A DNA stretch of 64,000 nt. Origin: Zeimonas sp044507525 (GTDB taxonomy: Bacteria > Pseudomonadota > Gammaproteobacteria > Burkholderiales > Burkholderiaceae_E). Positions 52,908 to 59,857 of this stretch are shown here, piece after piece. The stretch's first letter is position 1. Each line of letters opens with the position of its first letter. Made by a program: the position numbers and the translations under genes. The notes under the pieces were generated by a model that was not told where the DNA came from, did no database searches, and saw nothing but the letters and a program-made list of their open reading frames with translations. The stretch is from positions 1 through 64,000 of the forward strand of contig JBIQJM010000002.1 in NCBI GenBank assembly GCA_044507525.1. Direction: 5' to 3'.

Positions 52908-52925
52908 TATGCAGTCGCTTGCATA
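52908..52925. promoter_or_regulatory. Palindrome upstream of the molybdopterin oxidoreductase
   Basis: TATGCA-N6-TGCATA is a perfect inverted repeat in the 154 bases between the oxidoreductase start and the lipoate-ligase-like gene. The layout (two six-base arms, six-base spacer) is that of a dimeric regulator site and resembles the geometry of ModE boxes, but the arm sequence does not match the known ModE consensus. The region around it is unusually AT-rich. Confidence 0.45.
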
Positions 52926-52950
52926 GGCGGAACCCACGCGAATGCAGAGG

Positions 52951-53640
52951 TCAACCGACGCCGAGTTCCGCCCGCAATGCCGATGCGAGCCGGACGGCCC
53001 AGGCGCTCGCGCCGACATCGGGCGCGATCTCGTCGCAGGCGGCGGTGAAGAGGTCGAGCGCAGGCGCGTCCTGCGCCGCACCGAGCGCCCTGCACAGCAC
53101 TTCCCACGGCGGCCGCGAGACGAGCGTGCCCGCCGAGAAGGCGACGGCGGCGCGCTTGCGCCGTTGCGCGAGCCCGGTCAGCTTGCGCCCGCCGGCGTCG
53201 ACGACCTCCCACGGCGAGAGCCCGCCGTAGCACGCCCACGCCGGCGCAGGCGCGACGCCGCCGGCGCGCGCGACGGCCGGCTCGAGCGCCCGCGCGGCGA
53301 TGCCGCCTTCGTTCAGCACCCGCGCGTGCAGCTCCCCGAGCCACCGATAGCTGTCGACGAGCCCGCTGTCGACGAGGGCGTGCCCGGCCGGCACGACGAC
53401 GGTGACGCCGACCAGCCAGGGACCCGCGAACACCGCGCCGCCGCCGGACGGCCGCAGGTGCACCGGCAGCCCCGGCGGCGCCCGGCGGGCGACGGCGTCG
53501 TACAGCCGGCGCTGCGAGCACCCGAGCACGATCTCGGGAGCGCGATACCGCCACACGCGCCACCGTGCCGCGGCGCCCGGCGCGGACAGCGCCGATTCGG
53601 TCCAGGCCAGTTCCTCGGCGATCGTCGTTTCGGTCGGCAT
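52951..53640 (-). CDS. Lipoate-protein ligase A family protein
   Basis: A 229-residue protein of the BPL/LplA/LipB transferase fold. The lipoyl/nucleotide-binding motif is RPSGGGAVFAGPW, and the catalytic-lysine region is KLTGLAQRRKRAAVAF. Both are close to LplA. It lacks a C-terminal accessory domain. It lies upstream of the molybdopterin oxidoreductase on the same strand, and no lipoyl-domain protein is nearby, so its target is unclear; a cofactor-related role in the molybdoenzyme pathway is possible. An open frame continues upstream of the chosen ATG without homology. Confidence 0.72.
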   Translation of the reverse strand: MPTETTIAEELAWTESALSAPGAAARWRVWRYRAPEIVLGCSQRRLYDAVARRAPPGLPVHLRPSGGGAVFAGPWLVGVTVVVPAGHALVDSGLVDSYRWLGELHARVLNEGGIAARALEPAVARAGGVAPAPAWACYGGLSPWEVVDAGGRKLTGLAQRRKRAAVAFSAGTLVSRPPWEVLCRALGAAQDAPALDLFTAACDEIAPDVGASAWAVRLASALRAELGVG

Positions 53641-53758
53641 CCAGCATTCTCCGGGACGGCAGCCGGACCGGTGGAGGCGCGAATCGAACCGCCGGCCGCA
53701 TCGCGGATATGATCGTCCATACCGATGTCGACACGAGACCTGCCGGCGACCGCCACGC

Positions 53759-55009
53759 ATGAGCACACCTGAACGTTCGCGCGCCGACGTGCGCATGCGC
53801 GGTTTCGCCGCCCGTACGCTGGTCGGGACGGCCCTCGAATGGATCGATGCGCAGTCGAAGCGCCTGGGTCCCGAGAGCGCGCATCTCGCCGACCTGCACG
53901 ACCGCGTGCTGGCCGACGCGGTCTACGCGCCGATCGACGTACCCCCGTTCGACCGGGCCGCGATGGACGGCTACGCGCTGCGCGGCGCCGAGACGACCGG
54001 CGCCGGCGAATACAACCCGCTGTCGTTCGCGGTCTGCGGCGACGCGCTTCCCGGGCGGCCCCACGAGTCGATCGTCGAACGCGGCAGCGCCGTGCGCATC
54101 ATGACCGGCGCTCCGTTGCCGGAAGGCGCCGATGCGGTGGTTCCGGCCGAGTTCGCGACGGAGCGTGACGGCACGGTGGAGATCACGACGCCTTTCGCTC
54201 CCGGAAAGCACGTGGGCCGGCGCGCGGAAGACGTCGCCCGCGGCTCGCTGCTCTTCGAGGCCGGACGACGGCTGCGCGCGCAGGACGTCGGCCTCCTCGC
54301 CTCGGTCGGCCTCGACCGCGCAACCGTGGTGCGCCGGCCGCGCGTGCGGATCATCGTCACCGGCGACGAACTCGTGGAACCCGGCGTGCCGAAGGGCCTG
54401 CACCAGATCTACGACGCCAATTCGGCGATGCTGCGCGGCCTCGTGGCGCGCGACGGCGCGGTCCTCGAACGCGTCTGCCGGATGGTCGACGACCGGGAGG
54501 CGATCCGGCAGGCGATGCGCGACCACGACGCGGACGTCGTGCTGATCTCGGGCGGCTCCAGCGTGGGGTCCGAAGACCACGCGCCGAACCTCCTGGCCGA
54601 GCTCGGCGAGCTCGCCGTGCACGGCATCGCGATGCGTCCGTCGAGCCCCGCAGGCTTCGGTCGGATCGGCGACGTTCTCGTCTTCCTGTTGCCCGGGAAT
54701 CCGGTCTCCTGCCTGTGCGCCTACGACTTCTTCGCGGGGCGGGCGCTCCGGCTGCTCGGCGGCCGCCCGCCCGACTGGCCGCACCGGACGCTGCGGGCGG
54801 TCCTTGCGCGCAAGATCGCTTCGGCGGTGGGTCGCGTCGACTATTGCCGGGTGCGGCTGTCCGAGGCGGGAGCGGAGCCGCTCGCGCTGAGCGGCGCCTC
54901 GATCCTCTCGTCGACGACGCGCGCCGACGGTTTCGTCGTCGTCCCGGCCGAGAGCGAAGGCTACGGACCGGGCACCGAGGTGACGGTCCACCTGTACGGA
55001 GCGTCCTGA
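53759..55009 (+). CDS. moeA: Molybdopterin molybdotransferase MoeA
   Basis: A 416-residue MoeA that inserts molybdate into adenylated molybdopterin. Visible motifs are VPPFDRAAMDGYALRG, RGSAVRIMTGAPLPEGADAVV (the MoeA active-site region, shown here only in part as RIMTGAPLPEGAD), VTGDELVEPG, SGGSSVGSEDH and LPGNPVSC. The ATG was chosen because MSTPERSRADVRMRGF leads directly into the domain. Three bases separate it from the second MoeA gene, so the two form an operon. Divergent from the lipoate-ligase-like gene. Confidence 0.93.
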   Translation: MSTPERSRADVRMRGFAARTLVGTALEWIDAQSKRLGPESAHLADLHDRVLADAVYAPIDVPPFDRAAMDGYALRGAETTGAGEYNPLSFAVCGDALPGRPHESIVERGSAVRIMTGAPLPEGADAVVPAEFATERDGTVEITTPFAPGKHVGRRAEDVARGSLLFEAGRRLRAQDVGLLASVGLDRATVVRRPRVRIIVTGDELVEPGVPKGLHQIYDANSAMLRGLVARDGAVLERVCRMVDDREAIRQAMRDHDADVVLISGGSSVGSEDHAPNLLAELGELAVHGIAMRPSSPAGFGRIGDVLVFLLPGNPVSCLCAYDFFAGRALRLLGGRPPDWPHRTLRAVLARKIASAVGRVDYCRVRLSEAGAEPLALSGASILSSTTRADGFVVVPAESEGYGPGTEVTVHLYGAS

Positions 55010-55012
55010 GCG

Positions 55013-56977
55013 ATGGCGCGCAAGCCGATCCCATCCGGGCCGCGCAACGCGGCACGCCAGGAGCAGTTCCTCGAGGTCGTCACGCGCGACGAGGCGACGG
55101 CGCGCTTTCGACGCCACCTGCGCATGGAGCCGCTCGGCACCGAGACCGTTCCGCTGGGCGCCGCCCTGCGGCGCGTGCTGTCCGACACGGTGGTGTCCGA
55201 GGTCGACGTCCCGGGCTTCGACCGCTCGAACGTCGACGGCTTCGCCGTGGTGGCGGCGGACACCTACGGCGCCATGGAGGAGGATCCGCGGACGATCGCG
55301 CTGAACGACGAGGTGCTCGAACCGGGCAAGGCGCCGCGCGAGATCGTGCGGCCCGGCCGGGCGTCGATCATCGCGACCGGCGCCATGGTGCCGCGCGGCG
55401 CCGATGCGGTCATCATGGTCGAGCGCACCGAAGCGACCGGCGACGGACGCATCGCCTGCACCGATTCCGTCGCCGCCGGGCAGAACATCAGCTTCGCCGG
55501 AACCGACATCGCCCGGGGAGAGACGGTCCTCCGGCGCGGCCAGCTCCTCAGCTCGCGGGACATCGGCGTCCTCGCGGCGATCGGCCGCGACCGGGTCGAA
55601 GTCTTTCGCAAACCGCGGGTGGCGATCGTCTCGACCGGCAACGAGATCGTCGCGCCGGGCGCGCCGATGCGCAGCGGCGCCGTCTACGACTCGAACGCGG
55701 CGATCGTCGGCGCCGCCGTCGAAGAGCTGGGCGGCGAACCGGTCCAGCTGGGCATCGTCGCCGACGACGACGCGCAGCTGCACGCCGTCCTCGAACGCGC
55801 AATGGCCTGCGACCTGGTCATCCTCTCGGGCGGCACCTCGAAGGGCGCGGGCGACCTGTCCTACCGCGTCGTCAGCCGGCTCGGCGACCCCGGCATCGTC
55901 GCGCACGGCGTCGCGCTCAAGCCGGGCAAGCCCGTCTGCCTCGCCGTCACCTCGGGAAAGCCGGTCGTCATCCTGCCCGGTTTCCCGACCTCGGCGATCT
56001 TCACCTTCCACGAGTTCGTCGCACCGGTGCTGCGCGCCTTCGCCGGCCTTCCCGCGCGTCGGGAGCACGGCGTGCAGGCGAGGCTGCCGGTGCGCGTGAA
56101 CTCCGAGCGCGGCCGCACCGAATACCTGCTGGTCAGCCTGTTCGAGCGCGACGACGGCCTGGCCGCCTACCCGATGGGCAAGGGCTCGGGATCGGTGACG
56201 GCCTTCAGCTACGCCGACGGCTTCGTGACGATCCCGCAGCATCGGGAGATCGTCGATGCCGACACGACGGTTCCGGTGCAGCTGCTCGGTGAAGGCGTCG
56301 AGCCCGCCGGGCTCGTCGCCATCGGCAGCCACTGCGTCGGGCTCGACTACCTGCTCGGCGAACTGCAGGCGCGCGGCATCACGGTCAAGGCGCTGCACGT
56401 CGGGAGCATGGGCGGCCTGGCTGCCGCGCGACGCCGCGAGTGCGACATCGCCGGCATCCACCTGATGGACGCGAAGACCGGCGAATACAACCGGCCGCTG
56501 CTCGACGAGGGCCTGGAGCTCGTCCCCGGCTACCGGCGCATGCAGGGGGTCGTCTTCCGCGTCGACGATCCGCGCTTCGCGGTCGACGATGCGGCGACCG
56601 CCGTCGCGCGCGCACTGGCCGACCCGTCCTGCACGATGGTCAACCGCAATCCCGGCAGCGGAACGCGCGTTCTCGTCGACCGGCTGCTCGCCGGAAGGGA
56701 GCCGCCGGGCCACGGCGTCCAGACGAAATCGCACAACGCCGTAGCGGCCGCCGTCGCGCAGGGTCGCGCCGACTGGGGCATCGCGATCGACACGGTCGCG
56801 AAACAGTACGGCCTCGGTTTCCTCGCGCTGCAGGAGGAGCACTACGACTTCGTCGTGCCCACCGCGCGACGTGCGCGCCCCGGCGTCGAGGCGTTCCGCT
56901 CGCTGCTGCAGGAGCCTGCGGTCCGCGCGCAACTGCGCGAACTGGGTTTTCGCCTGGACCCGCCTGCGACGACGTGA
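55013..56977 (+). CDS. MoeA-like protein fused to a periplasmic-binding-protein-like domain
   Basis: A 654-residue fusion. Residues 1 to about 410 are a second MoeA (VPGFDRSNVDGFAV, IIATGAMVPRGADAVIMVE, VSTGNEIVAPGAP, SGGTSKGAGD, LPGFPTSA). The remaining residues resemble a type-2 periplasmic-binding-protein or LysR-effector domain (GSHCVGLDYLLGELQARGI, GSMGGLAAARRRECDIAGIH, NPGSGTRVLVDRLL, DWGIAIDTVAKQYGLGFLAL) but have no signal peptide, so it acts in the cytoplasm, possibly binding molybdate, tungstate or the cofactor. This architecture is known in bacteria and archaea, but its role is not settled. Confidence 0.88.
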   Translation: MARKPIPSGPRNAARQEQFLEVVTRDEATARFRRHLRMEPLGTETVPLGAALRRVLSDTVVSEVDVPGFDRSNVDGFAVVAADTYGAMEEDPRTIALNDEVLEPGKAPREIVRPGRASIIATGAMVPRGADAVIMVERTEATGDGRIACTDSVAAGQNISFAGTDIARGETVLRRGQLLSSRDIGVLAAIGRDRVEVFRKPRVAIVSTGNEIVAPGAPMRSGAVYDSNAAIVGAAVEELGGEPVQLGIVADDDAQLHAVLERAMACDLVILSGGTSKGAGDLSYRVVSRLGDPGIVAHGVALKPGKPVCLAVTSGKPVVILPGFPTSAIFTFHEFVAPVLRAFAGLPARREHGVQARLPVRVNSERGRTEYLLVSLFERDDGLAAYPMGKGSGSVTAFSYADGFVTIPQHREIVDADTTVPVQLLGEGVEPAGLVAIGSHCVGLDYLLGELQARGITVKALHVGSMGGLAAARRRECDIAGIHLMDAKTGEYNRPLLDEGLELVPGYRRMQGVVFRVDDPRFAVDDAATAVARALADPSCTMVNRNPGSGTRVLVDRLLAGREPPGHGVQTKSHNAVAAAVAQGRADWGIAIDTVAKQYGLGFLALQEEHYDFVVPTARRARPGVEAFRSLLQEPAVRAQLRELGFRLDPPATT

Positions 56978-57019
56978 ATCCGCGCGCCGCCCGGGGAAGA
57001 GGACCGGCGAAGGGAGTGC

Positions 57020-57042
57020 GGGGATCGACCGGATCGATCCCC
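57020..57042. terminator. Hairpin between convergent moeA-PBP and trpB2
   Basis: GGGGATCGA pairs with TCGATCCCC around CCGGA (9-bp stem). On the plus strand it is followed by a pyrimidine-rich stretch with few T residues, so it is a weak or factor-assisted terminator, possibly bidirectional. Confidence 0.5.
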
Positions 57043-57064
57043 TTCCCCCTTCACCCCTCGCCTC

Positions 57065-58429
57065 CTACGCAGGCACGCTCGGCAAGCCCGCCAGCGCCAT
57101 CGCGAGTTCCTTCTCGTCGTACGTCTGGTCGGTGAGCGATCCCGCGCTGTAGGCCATGTACGCGGCCATGTCGAAGTGGCCGTGGCCGGAGAGGTTGAAC
57201 AGGATCGTCTCCGAGCGCCCTTCCCGCTTGCAGCGAAGCGCCTCGTCGATCGCCGCCTTCACCGCGTGCGTCGCCTCGGGCGCCGGAACGATTCCCTCGG
57301 TGCGCGCGAACTGCACGCCGGCCGCGAAGCACTCGGTCTGCTGGTAGGCGACCGCCTCGATCAGGTCGAGGTCGAGCAGGTGCGAGATCAGCGGGCCCAT
57401 CCCGTGATAGCGCAGCCCGCCCGCATGGAAGCCCGGCGGCGTGAAGGTGGAGCCCAGCGTATGCATCTTCACCAGCGGCGTCATGTGGCCGGTGTCGCCG
57501 AAGTCGTAGGCCAGCTTGCCGCGCGTGAGCGTCGGGCAGGCCGCCGGCTCGACGGCGACGACGCGCGACTTCTTCCCGCCGCGCAGCGCCTGCCCGATGA
57601 ACGGGAACACCAGCCCGGCGAAGTTCGAGCCGCCGCCGGTGCAGCCGATGAGCACGTCGGGCCAGGCGTCGGCCATCTGCATCTGCTCGATCGCCTCCTG
57701 GCCGACGACGGTCTGGTGCAGCATCACGTGGTTCAGCACCGAGCCGAGCGCGTATTTCGTGTCCTCGTTCTTCGCGGCGATCTCGACCGCCTCGGAGATC
57801 GCGATGCCCAGGCTGCCCGGATGATCGGGGCGCTGCTCGAGCACGGCGCGGCCGTAGTCGGTCTCGTTCGACGGCGACGCCACGCAGCGCGCTCCGTAGG
57901 TTTCCATCAGCGCACGGCGGTACGGCTTCTGGTCGTAGGACACGCGCACCTGGAAGACGGTGACGTCGATGTCGAAGAGCGCGCCGGCGAAGGCGAGCGA
58001 CGAGCCCCATTGCCCGGCGCCGGTCTCGGTGCTCAGCCGCCGGATGCCCGCCTCGCGGTTGTAGAACGCCTGCGCGACCGCGGTGTTCGGCTTGTGGCTG
58101 CCGGCGGGGCTGACGCCTTCGTACTTGTAGAAGATCTTCGCCGGCGTGCCGAGCGCCTTCTCGAGGCGATGCGCGCGGACCAGCGGGCTCGGCCGCCACA
58201 GCCGGTAGATGTCGCGCACCGGCTCGGGAATGTCGATCTCGCGCTCGGTGCTCACCTCCTGCAGGATGAGCTCCATCGGGAACAGCGGCGCCAGGTCGTC
58301 GGGGCCGATCGGCTGCAAGGTGCCCGGATGCAGCACCGGCGCGAGCGGCTTCGGCAGGTCGGCCTGGATGTTGTACCAGCGCTTCGGGATCCGGCTCTCG
58401 TCGAGCAGGTACTTGGTTTGGTCTCCCAT
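57065..58429 (-). CDS. Tryptophan synthase beta chain-like protein TrpB2
   Basis: PLP-dependent enzyme (454 residues) of the TrpB2 branch, which makes tryptophan from indole and serine and works without a TrpA partner. The start RIPKRWYNIQADLP, the PLP lysine Lys113 in SPAGSHKPNTA, and the phosphate-binding CTGGGSNFAG fit TrpB2 and its greater length over TrpB1. TrpB2 may act as a salvage or serine-deaminase-type enzyme. A GAGGAGGAG box precedes the ATG. No other trp gene is near; it is convergent with the molybdenum operon. Confidence 0.9.
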   Translation of the reverse strand: MGDQTKYLLDESRIPKRWYNIQADLPKPLAPVLHPGTLQPIGPDDLAPLFPMELILQEVSTEREIDIPEPVRDIYRLWRPSPLVRAHRLEKALGTPAKIFYKYEGVSPAGSHKPNTAVAQAFYNREAGIRRLSTETGAGQWGSSLAFAGALFDIDVTVFQVRVSYDQKPYRRALMETYGARCVASPSNETDYGRAVLEQRPDHPGSLGIAISEAVEIAAKNEDTKYALGSVLNHVMLHQTVVGQEAIEQMQMADAWPDVLIGCTGGGSNFAGLVFPFIGQALRGGKKSRVVAVEPAACPTLTRGKLAYDFGDTGHMTPLVKMHTLGSTFTPPGFHAGGLRYHGMGPLISHLLDLDLIEAVAYQQTECFAAGVQFARTEGIVPAPEATHAVKAAIDEALRCKREGRSETILFNLSGHGHFDMAAYMAYSAGSLTDQTYDEKELAMALAGLPSVPA

Positions 58430-58565
58430 CGACTCCTCCTCGTATGACGCCGAACGGCGTTCGACTCGGCAAGCATAGCCGAGCGCCTCGACGCCGCGTT
58501 AGCCCGAAACGGCAGCCGAAGCGGGGCAAGAGCCGGACGCGCGCCCCGGCGCGGCGACCCGCTGC

Positions 58566-59090
58566 TCAGCCGGCGACCAGCAGCACGATCGCCTGCGCGG
58601 CGATCCCCTCGGCGCGGCCGACGAAGCCGAGCCGCTCGCCGGTCTTGGCCTTGACGCTGACCTGCGTCCGGTCGATGCCGATCGCCGCTGCGACGTTGGC
58701 CGCCATGCGCGGCACGTACGGCGCGAGCCGGGGCGCCTGCGCGATCACCGTCGAATCGACGTTCGCGACGAGCCAGCCGGCGGCACGCACGCGCTGCGCG
58801 ACCTCCTGCAGCAGCAGTGCGCTGTCGGCGCCGCGCCAGCGCGGATCGGTGTCGGGGAAGTGCGACCCGATGTCGCCGAGCGCCGCGGCGCCGAGCAGCG
58901 CGTCGGTGATCGCGTGCAGCAGCACGTCGGCGTCGGAATGGCCGAGCGCGCCGAGCCGGTGCTCGACGTCGACGCCGCCGATGCGAAGGCCGCGCCCCGG
59001 CACCAGCGCGTGCACGTCCCAGCCCTGGCCGATGCGCAGCGCCGGCGAGCCGACGGTGGCGCCGACCCCGGAAGCAGGCCCTTCGTTCAT
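58566..59090 (-). CDS. ispF: 2-C-methyl-D-erythritol 2,4-cyclodiphosphate synthase
   Basis: Fifth step of the MEP isoprenoid pathway. The 174-residue protein has the zinc site Asp25-x-His27 (GQGWDVHAL), LGALGHSDADVLLHAITDAL, DIGSHFPDTDPRWRGADS, and the C-terminal KTGERLGFVGRAEGIAAQA. The ATG overlaps the ispD stop (ATGA). The first 15 residues are poorly conserved, so a later start is possible. Its products feed the farnesyl diphosphate used by hpnCDE elsewhere in this window. Confidence 0.96.
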   Translation of the reverse strand: MNEGPASGVGATVGSPALRIGQGWDVHALVPGRGLRIGGVDVEHRLGALGHSDADVLLHAITDALLGAAALGDIGSHFPDTDPRWRGADSALLLQEVAQRVRAAGWLVANVDSTVIAQAPRLAPYVPRMAANVAAAIGIDRTQVSVKAKTGERLGFVGRAEGIAAQAIVLLVAG

Positions 59091-59812
59091 CCTTCCCTCT
59101 CCTCCTCGACGATGCGAGCGGCGAGCACGAGGCGCATCAGCTCGACGTCCTCGGCGGCGGTCACCTTGAAATTCGAGCGCGCGCCCTCGACGAGCAGCGG
59201 CGCGTGCCCGGCGCGCTCGATCGCCGACGCCTCGTCGGTGACGTCGGCGTGCGCGGCGAGCGCATCGCGCAGCAGCCCGAGGCGGAACATCTGCGGCGTC
59301 TGCGCGGCCCACAGCCGGGCGCGGTCGAGCGTCCCCACCGCCACGGGACGGTCGGGCGCGGCGCGCTTGACGGTATCGCCCATCGGCAGCGCGAGCAGGC
59401 CGCCGACCGGCGATGCGGCGAGCCCGGCGCGCAGCCGCTCGAGCGACGCCGCGTCGAGCGCCGGACGAGCCGCGTCGTGCACGAGCACCCAGTCGTGGGC
59501 GTCGACCTCGCGCGCGAGTGCCTGCAGTCCGGCGAGCACGGTGTCGCGGCGCGTCGAACCGCCCTCGTGCAACACGTCGACGCGCGCGCGCCCGGCGACC
59601 AGCGCGGCGGCGCGGCGATCGTCGCGGGCGACGACGACGAGCACGCGCTCGATCCACGGCGCGGCGAGCAGCGCATCGACGCTCCATTCGAGCATCGTGC
59701 GCGCACCGAGCATCAGGTACTGCTTCGGCAGCGGCGCGCCGACGCGGCTCCCGGCCCCCGCAGCGGGGATCAGTGCCACGTGGCGCGGCGCCTGCGTCGA
59801 GCGATCGGACAT
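59087..59812 (-). CDS. ispD: 2-C-methyl-D-erythritol 4-phosphate cytidylyltransferase
   Basis: Third step of the MEP pathway (241 residues). The CTP-binding IPAAGAGSRVGAPLPKQYL, the VLVHDAARPALD motif and the TPQMFRLGLLRDAL segment are diagnostic. It is co-transcribed with ispF and divergent from mfd, with a 45-base gap that holds a palindromic -10 element. Predicted leader about 30 bases. Confidence 0.96.
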   Translation of the reverse strand: MSDRSTQAPRHVALIPAAGAGSRVGAPLPKQYLMLGARTMLEWSVDALLAAPWIERVLVVVARDDRRAAALVAGRARVDVLHEGGSTRRDTVLAGLQALAREVDAHDWVLVHDAARPALDAASLERLRAGLAASPVGGLLALPMGDTVKRAAPDRPVAVGTLDRARLWAAQTPQMFRLGLLRDALAAHADVTDEASAIERAGHAPLLVEGARSNFKVTAAEDVELMRLVLAARIVEEEREG

Positions 59813-59844
59813 CGAAACGGAACCTGCCGTGAGCCGCGAAAAGA

Positions 59845-59854
59845 TAGAATTCTA
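59845..59854. promoter_or_regulatory. Symmetric -10 element shared by ispD and mfd
   Basis: TAGAATTCTA is a perfect palindrome. Its top strand reads TAGAAT (59845-59850) toward mfd and its bottom strand reads TAGAAT (59849-59854) toward ispD. One element could therefore open DNA for both genes. On the mfd side it lies seven bases before the TTG start; on the ispD side it gives a leader of about 30 bases. Confidence 0.55.
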
Positions 59855-59857
59855 GGC

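Noticed and set aside
52901..56932. Very long leftward open frame (1,343 codons) opposite both moeA genes
   Set aside because: It runs across gene boundaries and is antisense to two clear MoeA proteins; its sequence is Asp/Arg/His-rich noise. Only the part in another frame encodes the lipoate-ligase-like protein.
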